Shown here in pieces: positions 1 through 6,000 of a DNA stretch of 6,338 bases. Position numbers and translations under genes: made by a program. Position 1 is the stretch's first letter. Each line of letters starts with the position of its first letter. Under the pieces are notes generated by a model, which saw only the letters and a program-made list of their open reading frames with translations, ran no database searches and was not told the origin of the DNA. This stretch comes from an uncultured Bryobacterales bacterium (GTDB lineage Bacteria; Acidobacteriota; Terriglobia; Bryobacterales; Bryobacteraceae). The stretch covers positions 5,279-11,616 of the forward strand of contig CALMAV010000169.1 in the NCBI GenBank assembly GCA_937859895.1, written 5' to 3'.

Positions 1-1
1 C

Positions 2-325
2 GAGAAAATGGCTCCCGACGATGATCTCTACTTTCTAATTGGCGCTGACGCTTTCGACGATCTGCAGACATGGAAGCGCTGGCAGGAAGTTGTTGAGATG
101 ACTAAGTTCATCGTAGCGACGCGGCCGGGTGAGACGTATCAAGTCGCTGCTGGGGCTTGCGTTCTGCCCATGGATGGGTTGCAATTGCCCGTCGCAAGCA
201 CCGATATTCGCGCAAGACTTGCCGCTGGTCAGGCTACGCCCGAACTGCCCGGCTCCGTGCGCGAGTATATCGACGCACATGGGCTCTATGGAGCAACGGA
301 TCGGGCCAGCCAAATCAAAAAGTAG
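2..325 (+). CDS. nadD: Nicotinate-nucleotide adenylyltransferase, C-terminal part (5' end outside window)
   Basis: NadD transfers AMP from ATP to nicotinate mononucleotide, giving deamido-NAD in cytosolic NAD synthesis. The open frame runs in from the left edge; the ATG at 8 is probably internal, since the family is usually about 190-215 residues and only about 107 are visible. Counting from that Met, residues 9-25 (FLIGADAFDDLQTWKRW) are the family's GADA...L..W segment of the nucleotidyltransferase fold. Residues 62-72 (VASTDIRARLA) are the (I/V)SST.IR motif that binds ATP phosphates. Residues 80-95 (LPGSVREYIDAHGLYG) are the usual C-terminal LP..V..YI....LY ending. The N-terminal GxFxPxHxGH half must lie upstream of the window. 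The stop is followed closely by the DUF2252 gene rather than by rsfS, which often follows nadD in bacteria. Identification is firm. Confidence 0.93.
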   Translation, partial: EKMAPDDDLYFLIGADAFDDLQTWKRWQEVVEMTKFIVATRPGETYQVAAGACVLPMDGLQLPVASTDIRARLAAGQATPELPGSVREYIDAHGLYGATDRASQIKK

Positions 326-393
326 CTTGTCTTACATAGGGAGACTTGGGCTCTATTTGCGACACCATTGTTACAATTTGGTTTCACGACCAC

Positions 394-1755
394 ATGGAAG
401 CTGTAGCATTGACCAAGGCCCAACCAAAAACGACTACACCGGTAGCCCGACGGGAAATGCGACTCAAGGAAGGTCGAAAACGACGCGAAGCGTTAAGCCG
501 CAAGCAGCTGTCTCAGGTACACTCCCGCACCCGCCAGTTTAATCCCATCGATCAGCTTCTAGAGCATGATGCAGGGCGCATCAAAAGACTGCTTCCCTTG
601 AAGTATGCCCGGATGGCTGTCTCGCCCTTCGCTTTTTTTCGAGGCTCGGTTGCAATTATGGCTGCTGATTTGGCGGCTGAACCACATACGGAGATCAATG
701 TCCAACTCTGTGGCGATGCACATGTGCAGAATATGGGTTCATTCGAAGCTCCGGATGGGCGTGTGGTCTTCGACATCAACGACTTTGACGAGACAATTTC
801 CGGCCCTTGGGAGTGGGACGTGAAGCGGATGGCCGCAAGCCTGGTGCTGGCTGGGTTCGAATCGAACCATGGAAGGTCGACCTGTACGCGCGCCGTACAA
901 GCTTTTGCGGCTAGTTACTGCAAACTGCTGGAGGATCTCGCTGAGGAATCAGTCCTAGTCGCAGCCCGTTACCAAATTCGCCGGATTAAGAAATCGCAAC
1001 CGGTTCTGGCGGCTCTGAACCAAGCTGAGCGGGCAAACCCCGCGGATCTTCTCAAAAGGTATACAACCAAAGGGAAAGACGGAAGATACTCTTTCGAAAA
1101 GATTGCTGATTTACTGTGGCGCGTTGTTGGTAGAGAAAAGGCCGGAGTGATAGCGTCGCTGGAACCATATCGGAATCAATTGGCGCCTGAGCGTTTACAC
1201 CTGTTCGACTTCTACCAAATTGAGGACGTCGCGTTTAAGGTGGTCGGAACAGGAAGTGTCGGGTTACGAGACTATGTAGTGCTGCTCTTTGGCAACGGTG
1301 ACCAGGATCCGCTGTTTTTGCAGATCAAGCAGGAAGTGCAATCAGCGTATGCGCCTTACTTAAGAAGTTGCAGCAACTCCAGGTGCCATCAGGGTCAGCG
1401 AGTAGCGGAAGGGCAGCTGAAGATCCAGCCACTTTCAGATTTGATGCTTGGGTGGACGGACTGGGAAGGGCACCACTATTTGGTCCGGCAGCTGAACGAT
1501 CATAAAGGAAAAGTAGATCTGGAACAGCTGAAAGAAGATGGGCTAGGCGCTTTGGCATCGGTAGCAGGCGAGTTGCTAGCTCGCGGTCATGCCCGATCAG
1601 GAGACGCCTTAAAGATTAAGGGATATATGGGTGGGCCAGAAAAGATAATAGATGCGCTGGTAGCCTATGGGCTTGAGTACGCCGGCCAAGCTCAAGCAGA
1701 TTACGAGCAGTTTCAGAAAGCCATTCGGGAAGGGAAGATCCGGGTCGCTGCCTGA
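394..1755 (+). CDS. DUF2252 family protein (kinase-fold-like, function unknown)
   Basis: Recognised as a DUF2252 protein, about 453 residues from the ATG at 394. Family members are typically 400-470 residues, so it appears full length. Counting from this ATG, residues 78-84 (SPFAFFR) open the conserved core. Residues 105-115 (LCGDAHVQNMG) and 126-133 (FDINDFDE) resemble the catalytic GDxHxxN and metal-binding DFD motifs of aminoglycoside-phosphotransferase-like kinases. A Gly-rich stretch at 283-293 (VVGTGSVGLRD) precedes LQIK at 309-312. The C-terminal RQLNDHKG (365-372) and ARGHARSGD (396-404) are also family signatures. No substrate is known, so a phosphotransferase role is inference only. 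Start choice: an in-frame TTG at 346 would add 16 residues and has AGGGAG at 338-343, but only 2 nt away; ATG 394 has no clear Shine-Dalgarno. An odd Cys pair, SCSNSRC (325-331), lies just before GQRVAEGQ. The gene sits on the same strand 68 nt after nadD and may be co-transcribed with it. Confidence 0.88.
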   Translation: MEAVALTKAQPKTTTPVARREMRLKEGRKRREALSRKQLSQVHSRTRQFNPIDQLLEHDAGRIKRLLPLKYARMAVSPFAFFRGSVAIMAADLAAEPHTEINVQLCGDAHVQNMGSFEAPDGRVVFDINDFDETISGPWEWDVKRMAASLVLAGFESNHGRSTCTRAVQAFAASYCKLLEDLAEESVLVAARYQIRRIKKSQPVLAALNQAERANPADLLKRYTTKGKDGRYSFEKIADLLWRVVGREKAGVIASLEPYRNQLAPERLHLFDFYQIEDVAFKVVGTGSVGLRDYVVLLFGNGDQDPLFLQIKQEVQSAYAPYLRSCSNSRCHQGQRVAEGQLKIQPLSDLMLGWTDWEGHHYLVRQLNDHKGKVDLEQLKEDGLGALASVAGELLARGHARSGDALKIKGYMGGPEKIIDALVAYGLEYAGQAQADYEQFQKAIREGKIRVAA

Positions 1756-1768
1756 GCTTAGACCCGGA
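1739..1768. terminator. Candidate hairpin between convergent DUF2252 and bacilliredoxin genes
   Basis: A perfect 8-bp inverted repeat (TCCGGGTC at 1739-1746, GACCCGGA at 1761-1768) encloses a 14-nt loop and spans the DUF2252 stop codon at 1753-1755. The stem is GC-rich and lies at the junction of two converging genes, as expected of a shared terminator. Neither side is followed by a clean T-tract (the plus side continues CTTAATAAAACC), so a classical Rho-independent terminator is not assured. Confidence 0.4.
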
Positions 1769-1780
1769 CTTAATAAAACC

Positions 1781-2212
1781 TTACTGTTTAGCAGTCACAC
1801 AGAATTCGTCGAACGCACTGGAAAGAATCTGGGCGATTTCCGGTGCCTGGCGAGACTCAATCTGGTGCCGGTGAAGCATAAACAGGGGCTTGCCATTGCG
1901 AAACAAAGCCATTGAGGGCGACGAGGGCGGAAGTCCAGCGAGCAATTCGCGAAGGTGAGCCACCGCCTCCACATCAGCTCCTGCGAATACCGTTCCGACA
2001 GCATCTGGCTTGTGTTCATTAGCAAGGGCCATTCCAACAGCCGGGCGTGCCTTACCTGCTGCACATCCACAAACTGAATTCACGATCATTAGAACATTGC
2101 CGCTATTCGGTCCCAGTAGCCGATCGACATCGGCCGGGGTGCGGGTTTCCACGACTCCGTATTGAGTCAGGTCTGCCCGCATAGGGGCAATCAGTGGTTC
2201 AGGATATCTCAT
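1781..2212 (-). CDS. BrxA/BrxB family bacilliredoxin (YphP/YqiW-like, CGC active site)
   Basis: A small cytosolic thioredoxin-fold protein of 143 residues, close in length to Bacillus YphP (about 144). Known family members remove bacillithiol from S-bacillithiolated proteins after oxidative stress. Residues 44-54 (VNSVCGCAAGK) hold the diagnostic CGC redox motif at 48-50, with ARPAVG following at 55-60. Residues 95-101 (PPSSPSM) carry the family's SSPSMAL element around the cis-Pro region, and FRNGKPLFMLHRHQIE (104-119) and AFDEFC (133-138) match the family's C-terminal end. The ATG at 2212 has the cleanest ribosome binding site in the window, GGAGAG at 2224-2219 with a 6-nt spacer. It starts 19 nt after the stop of the coiled-coil gene and is probably co-transcribed with it. 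Use of bacillithiol in this host is inferred from the family, not shown here. BrxA and BrxB cannot be told apart from sequence alone. Confidence 0.92.
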   Translation of the reverse strand: MRYPEPLIAPMRADLTQYGVVETRTPADVDRLLGPNSGNVLMIVNSVCGCAAGKARPAVGMALANEHKPDAVGTVFAGADVEAVAHLRELLAGLPPSSPSMALFRNGKPLFMLHRHQIESRQAPEIAQILSSAFDEFCVTAKQ

Positions 2213-2218
2213 AATTTT

Positions 2219-2224
2219 CTCTCC
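2219..2224 (-). promoter_or_regulatory. Shine-Dalgarno site of the bacilliredoxin gene
   Basis: Reads GGAGAG on the minus strand, 6 nt before the ATG at 2212, and lies in the 19-nt gap after the upstream stop codon. It fixes this start and supports independent re-initiation within a two-gene transcript. Confidence 0.7.
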
Positions 2225-2231
2225 GTTCGGG

Positions 2232-3098
2232 TTAGGCGCCGGCTCGCCCGTTCTGGACTTTCGGGGTAGCCAAATAGCCGACGATCTTATCTTTGCTGAC
2301 CGAGTTCACGACAATCTCGTCCGGTTGCCGAGCTTTCAGCGTGTAGAACTGAATGGGTTCGTTCAGCGTACGGTCTCTCTTCTCCACAACCTTATCGTCG
2401 GCTGTGATTGCGATAGTAAAGCGGTTCCGCTTAGGATCAGCCTTCTTCAATTGGACCATGACGTCGCCGACCCGGGTCGGGGTCTTCTCTTTGGTGATAG
2501 TGAATTCGGCATAGTTGCGTTCACCAAGCTCACGTAGGGCCTGCAACTCTTTCCCGTTTGTCGCAATCAGGCTCGAGTGGCTGTCGAGTTCACCACGGGC
2601 ACTCTTTAGGCCCGAAACCGTCTGATCCAGAGTAGTCTTCACAGTGCCCACATCGGTCGAAACGCTGGCAATTTGAGTCGTCGCCGTATCAGCAGTCTGT
2701 TTCACTGCTGCAATTGCCTGCTGCTGCTGCGCCTGTTCTTCAGTCACTTTGGCCTGCAAGCTGTCGACCTGGCGCTGGGCGTCAACCTTCGCCTGACCTA
2801 CGGCGCGTTCGGCTGCCCGACGGGACTGAGCCAGCTGCGTTTGCAAAGCTTCGACGCGCTTGGAGGAGCGCTGGACGGCGGCAGAGGAATCCAAGCGCAT
2901 CTGAGCGATAGAGCCGTTAATTTCCTGGGTTAGCTTGGCCATTTCTCCGCGGCTATCAGCTCGAGCATGTTCGAGTTGTACGTAGAGGAAAATGTTAGAA
3001 GCAGCCAGCAAGAGGAGGACAACCACTAGGAGTGGTGTTCTCCAGTTCGGGCCGGCGGGAGACGGAATGATGTAGGTGGGCTGTGATGCGGTGCTCAT
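2232..3098 (-). CDS. Membrane-anchored coiled-coil protein of unknown function
   Basis: I do not recognise a named family. The 288-residue protein has a short polar N-terminus, then one hydrophobic segment at about residues 22-41 (TPLLVVVLLLLAASNIFLYV) with no clear lipobox or signal-peptidase site, so it is probably a signal anchor. Residues 42-190 are rich in Ala, Gln, Glu, Lys and Arg with heptad-like spacing and few prolines, which suggests a long coiled coil; a short poly-Gln stretch lies at 124-127. Residues 195-281 look like a compact beta-rich domain (YAEFTITKEKTPTRVGDVMV onward, then IVGYLATPKV). The likely topology is a cytoplasmic N-terminus with the coiled coil and C-terminal domain outside the membrane; this is inferred. 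The ATG at 3098 has only a weak AAGAG upstream. The gene leads the two-gene unit with the bacilliredoxin, 19 nt away. It could be an envelope scaffold or a partner for another complex. Confidence 0.75.
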   Translation of the reverse strand: MSTASQPTYIIPSPAGPNWRTPLLVVVLLLLAASNIFLYVQLEHARADSRGEMAKLTQEINGSIAQMRLDSSAAVQRSSKRVEALQTQLAQSRRAAERAVGQAKVDAQRQVDSLQAKVTEEQAQQQQAIAAVKQTADTATTQIASVSTDVGTVKTTLDQTVSGLKSARGELDSHSSLIATNGKELQALRELGERNYAEFTITKEKTPTRVGDVMVQLKKADPKRNRFTIAITADDKVVEKRDRTLNEPIQFYTLKARQPDEIVVNSVSKDKIVGYLATPKVQNGRAGA

Positions 3099-3134
3099 GA
3101 GGGCTCTTTGTAGCGAAGGACGTGCCTACTTACT

Positions 3135-3140
3135 ATTATG
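3135..3140 (-). promoter_or_regulatory. Candidate -10 box for the coiled-coil/bacilliredoxin unit
   Basis: CATAAT on the minus strand matches TATAAT at five of six positions and lies 36 nt before the ATG at 3098. No convincing -35 hexamer sits 16-18 nt upstream. An overlapping TATTAT reads on the plus strand at 3134-3139 and could serve the divergent methyltransferase gene. Both are visual calls in an AT-rich island. Confidence 0.3.
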
Positions 3141-3193
3141 TTTCAGATCGCCCCGGAGTTGCAGTAACGGCAGCTACTCGGTCGCAATAAACA

Positions 3194-3847
3194 ATGTTTG
3201 CTAAACGCTTTTTACAACATGAGTTGCTCGATAGTGCTACGCCGGAAGAGGCGCGACCAAACCTCCAGGACTTAATTCGCATCAACCGAAACTTCGGAGG
3301 CCACTCGGCTATCCGAAAAACACTGGCTCAAGTGATTCAACGTGAAAGCGCATTTACGCTGTTGGATGTGGGAGCGGCATCTGGCGACACGGCGCGCGTG
3401 ATCCAAGCTGAGTACCCCAAAGCAGCAGTGATGAACCTGGACTACAACCTAACCAACCTCCGCGACGCCCCGATGCCGAAAGTGATCTCCGACGCGTTTA
3501 GGCTGCCCTTCGCCCCAGCCACTTTCGACTATGTCTTATGCTCATCGTTCCTCCACCACTTTTCAGATAGCCAGATATCTGAGCTTCTGCGGAGTTTCTA
3601 CGCCATCGCCAGAAAGGCGCTTTTTGTTTGCGATCTGGAGCGCAACATACTGCCTTACCTGTTTCTCCCAGCGACCAAGCCGCTTTTCAAATGGGGCAGA
3701 TTAACGGTTCACGACGGCCTGATCTCCGTCCGGGCAGCTTTGCGAAAAGATGAATTGCTGGAGCTGAGTCGCCGAGCCGGCATTGCCGGAACACAGGTGA
3801 CCGTCTATCGCCCTGCATTTCGGCTTGCAATGATAGCGCGAAAGTAG
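3194..3847 (+). CDS. Class I SAM-dependent methyltransferase
   Basis: The 217-residue protein has a complete Rossmann-type methyltransferase core. Motif I is LLDVGAASGD (56-65), although the usual GxGxG is GAASG here. The acidic residue closing strand 2 is D83 in NLDYN. SDAFRLPF (99-106) is the motif with the adenine-contacting acidic residue, and FDYVLCSSFLHHF (111-123) is motif IV of the Methyltransf_11 type. The C-terminal part, with HDG at 173-175 followed by SVR at 178-180 and a PAFRL ending, resembles methyltransferases found beside type III polyketide synthase genes; no such gene is visible here, so the substrate is unknown. The protein is probably soluble. An in-frame TAA at 3188-3190 makes ATG 3194 the first possible start, and it has no Shine-Dalgarno sequence (AATAAACA precedes it). 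It is divergent from the coiled-coil gene and appears monocistronic. Confidence 0.85.
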   Translation: MFAKRFLQHELLDSATPEEARPNLQDLIRINRNFGGHSAIRKTLAQVIQRESAFTLLDVGAASGDTARVIQAEYPKAAVMNLDYNLTNLRDAPMPKVISDAFRLPFAPATFDYVLCSSFLHHFSDSQISELLRSFYAIARKALFVCDLERNILPYLFLPATKPLFKWGRLTVHDGLISVRAALRKDELLELSRRAGIAGTQVTVYRPAFRLAMIARK

Positions 3848-3855
3848 GTATTTGC

Positions 3856-3887
3856 AGGTGGGCAACTTGGAGGAAAGAAGCCCACCT
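3856..3887. terminator. Candidate hairpin between convergent methyltransferase and MFS genes
   Basis: A perfect 8-bp inverted repeat (AGGTGGGC at 3856-3863, GCCCACCT at 3880-3887) with a 16-nt loop starts 8 nt after the methyltransferase stop. A weaker 5-bp pair (AGCCT near 3895, AGGCT at 3913-3917) follows before the MFS stop at 3931. Neither has a T-tract, so this may be a Rho-assisted or bidirectional end rather than a classical intrinsic terminator. Confidence 0.4.
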
Positions 3888-3930
3888 CGTGACAAGCCTG
3901 CTCCTTGAGCTTAGGCTGAGGTGAGAAAAC

Positions 3931-5211
3931 CTAGCTGCTTACTGATGCGCGATTGACCACAGTGTCCAATGGGAGCGACTCTGCCCGCCACTTGACTTGG
4001 TTTGGTTCGCCGACCACCAGAGAGAAGCCAAGTACTCCCAATAAGAGAACCACTCCCGCGATCATAAAAGCGACGATGAATGAGTGGAACTGGTGAAGAG
4101 CAAGCCCGGTCACCCAAGGTGCAATCACGCCGGCAAAGTTACCTAGGCAGTTCTCGAAGCCAGTCCACTTACCCGCAGCTTCCGGTCCAGCAAGGGTTTG
4201 AGTGAAAGCCCAGTGGTTCGATGAGAACCCGCCCATGCAAATGCTGGCAAGCGCAAACAACATGTTCGACACCCAGTTTTGGTGTACCAACACTGCAGGC
4301 ACCATAAACAGGCAACAGCCGGCAAGCCCTGCTGAAACAAACGTCTGGCGGACACGCCCCGCGTGGAAACCGCGCCTAACCAGCGCATCGGCAGCCAAGC
4401 CGAACAGCATGGAAGCAATTGAAACCGACCAGAAGGGAAGGGACGCGATCCAGGCCAGTTCATCCTTCGAGTAGTGGCGATCATTCTCGAAGTAGTACGG
4501 CAACCAGGTAAGGAAAAAGTACCAGGTGTAGTTAGCCCCGAACAAGCCAAGAATCGTGCCCCAGACTTTCCGCTCCGTGATGAGACGCCTGTACGAGGGT
4601 GACCACTGGGACGCTTCCAGGATTTTGCGATAAGGCAGTCGTGGCACAATCAGGCACCAAGGCAGAAGCCACAGCAGGCTAGCGCCGCCAATGATCAGGA
4701 ACATAGGCCGCCAGGAGAGCATCTGGATCATCTTGACTCCGAGCAACACCCCAAGAGCGGGACCGATCTTAGACCCGCAATCGATTAGCGCGTTGGCAGT
4801 GCCGCGTAGGCTCTCCGGGAAGCTGGTTGCGATGATCTTCGAATAAGCGGGATAAGCGATTGATTCTCCCGCCCCGAGTATGAGTCGCAAGAAGAAGAAG
4901 CCAGTGAAGGAAGTCGCCAGGCCCGTCAGCCCGGTAGCGGCGGACCAGAGGAGAAACCCAGCGGCGTAGACCCAATTCACATTCCAGCGATCAATCAACT
5001 TCCCGGCTATGAGCTGACAAATCGAGTAGGTCCAAAAGAATGCACCTAGTAAGCCACCAAGGCTGCCGGCACCGAAGTGCAAATCGTCCTGTATGCTCTT
5101 GGCAGCCACGCCAAGATTGCCGCGATCAACATAGTTAATGCAAACGGAAATGACGAGCAGGCTGAGCGCAACCCACTGTAAGCGTTGCGGGCGCGGTTCT
5201 TCAATTGCCAT
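3931..5211 (-). CDS. MFS transporter, anion:cation symporter (ACS)-like
   Basis: An inner-membrane carrier of 426 residues with about 12 hydrophobic segments, the usual size for the family. NYVDR (26-30) in helix 1 matches the NYxDR signature of ACS members such as hexuronate, glucarate and phthalate transporters. GKLIDRW (70-76) is MFS motif A in the loop between helices 2 and 3. FLRLILGAGES (107-117) holds the conserved helix-4 Arg. A hydrophilic loop at about 190-216 separates the two six-helix halves. The family's usual WFP before helix 5 is SFP here (130-132). ACS members generally import organic anions with protons; the substrate cannot be read from sequence. An in-frame TGA six codons upstream limits the start to ATG 5211, which lacks a good Shine-Dalgarno. 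The gene begins 21 nt after the stop of the unknown protein and probably belongs to the same transcript. Confidence 0.9.
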   Translation of the reverse strand: MAIEEPRPQRLQWVALSLLVISVCINYVDRGNLGVAAKSIQDDLHFGAGSLGGLLGAFFWTYSICQLIAGKLIDRWNVNWVYAAGFLLWSAATGLTGLATSFTGFFFLRLILGAGESIAYPAYSKIIATSFPESLRGTANALIDCGSKIGPALGVLLGVKMIQMLSWRPMFLIIGGASLLWLLPWCLIVPRLPYRKILEASQWSPSYRRLITERKVWGTILGLFGANYTWYFFLTWLPYYFENDRHYSKDELAWIASLPFWSVSIASMLFGLAADALVRRGFHAGRVRQTFVSAGLAGCCLFMVPAVLVHQNWVSNMLFALASICMGGFSSNHWAFTQTLAGPEAAGKWTGFENCLGNFAGVIAPWVTGLALHQFHSFIVAFMIAGVVLLLGVLGFSLVVGEPNQVKWRAESLPLDTVVNRASVSS

Positions 5212-5232
5212 TCCAGGGAAACTGTATCAGAC

Positions 5233-6000
5233 CTAGTGGAGATAAAACAGGCTGAGACGTGGAACTTTGGAGCGTTCCAGTAGCGCGTTATCCAGATAGC
5301 GACGTTCCAGCGTGGCAAGCTGGTCGGCACTCATCTTGCTGCGATACGGCTTTAGTTCAGCGGCCAGGGTTTGACGAAGTTCAAAGAGCTGCTCCTCGGT
5401 TTGGTTGGCGCGCAGGATGGCGACTATTTTTTCCTCGAATGCCGTGAGGCGCTGTTCCAATTGCTCCAAATCTCGAACGTGAGTTTCCGCTTGGGCAGCT
5501 AGCTGTTCCAACGCAGAAGCTACCTCGGCCAAGGACGGTTCCGGGCGGTCGCGCAAACTTTGGGCGGCCTGCGTTAGATGTGTGGCAATCTGGCTTGGTT
5601 CGAAAAGCGGATCGCCGGTGGCGTCTATTGCAGCAGCACGCGCGGACGGCGTTCGTCCCGCTGCCTCCATTACGGCCTGTGCGCAGTAGGCCAGCGAGTT
5701 CACCAACTGGCGCTTCTGCTTGCGGCTCCGCCACTTGTCGAATGCCTCGTCAATGCCTTTCAGAACCGCTTCAAGCGGAACGCCCGCGGTTCGCCAGCTG
5801 TCGATCAACGCCCAATCGAGAGGTGAGAGTAGGAACAGCCCTGTTCCCCGCGCCCGCTGAAAGCGCTCCTCTACCTCGGTGAAGTAGTTGAAGTAGTTGG
5901 TCGGCCAGTCTTCTTCAGGCTGATCAGACAACCGGACGAACTCCGCCGGAGGCAATGCGCTCGAGCTTGCCGGAGCTTGTACGGAGCAGCAGGAATCCAT
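5233..6000 (-). CDS. Conserved hypothetical helical protein downstream of birA
   Basis: Function unknown. From the ATG at 6000 it is 255 residues, with no signal peptide or membrane segment, so probably cytosolic. Residues 1-30 look low in complexity. The part that looks conserved begins at NYFNYFTEVEERF (35-47), followed by RGTGLFLLSPLDWALIDSW (51-69), VPLEAVLKGIDEAFDKW (74-90) and VNSLAYCAQAV (100-110). I recall similar hypothetical proteins in acidobacteria and deltaproteobacteria. The SPLDW...IDSW...GIDEAF pattern faintly resembles DnaD-like helical domains, which is speculative. Residues 137-215 are helical with coiled-coil character, and the tail is basic. The start is uncertain: ATG 6000 overlaps birA by 77 nt, TTG 6009 by 86 nt, while TTG 5931 overlaps by only 8 nt and has GGAG 9 nt upstream, giving 232 residues that still keep the whole conserved part. 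The MFS gene follows after 21 nt. Confidence 0.75.
   Translation of the reverse strand: MDSCCSVQAPASSSALPPAEFVRLSDQPEEDWPTNYFNYFTEVEERFQRARGTGLFLLSPLDWALIDSWRTAGVPLEAVLKGIDEAFDKWRSRKQKRQLVNSLAYCAQAVMEAAGRTPSARAAAIDATGDPLFEPSQIATHLTQAAQSLRDRPEPSLAEVASALEQLAAQAETHVRDLEQLEQRLTAFEEKIVAILRANQTEEQLFELRQTLAAELKPYRSKMSADQLATLERRYLDNALLERSKVPRLSLFYLH
5881..5898 (-). repeat. Short tandem 9-bp repeat inside the hypothetical gene
   Basis: GAAGTAGTT occurs twice in tandem on the plus strand; on the coding strand it encodes the NYFNYF motif. It is in frame and likely just reflects the repeated amino acids, though such a repeat could slip. Confidence 0.5.

Noticed and set aside
129..542. 137-codon plus-strand open frame bridging nadD and the DUF2252 start
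   Set aside because: It overlaps two well-supported genes in another frame, its translation shows no family motif, and its composition looks like a shadow frame.
2718..2729. (CTG)4 triplet run as a possible microsatellite
   Set aside because: Only four units and in frame as poly-Gln codons inside the coiled coil; too short to be remarkable.
2673..2933. Plus-strand open frames opposite the coiled-coil gene
   Set aside because: They arise from the antisense of Ala/Gln/Arg-rich codons; no ribosome site and no recognisable protein.
3894..3917. Second small inverted repeat (AGCCT/AGGCT) after the methyltransferase gene
   Set aside because: A five-base-pair stem with a loop of about 13 nt is expected by chance; mentioned only alongside the stronger hairpin.
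4143..4649. 168-codon minus-strand frame within the MFS gene
   Set aside because: Same strand, different frame, inside an intact 426-residue transporter. It lacks hydrophobic segments, and the main frame shows no frameshift that would make it a broken part.
5381..5734. 117-codon minus-strand frame within the hypothetical gene
   Set aside because: A shadow of the conserved frame; its translation is rich in Arg, Gly, Pro and Cys without structure or motifs.
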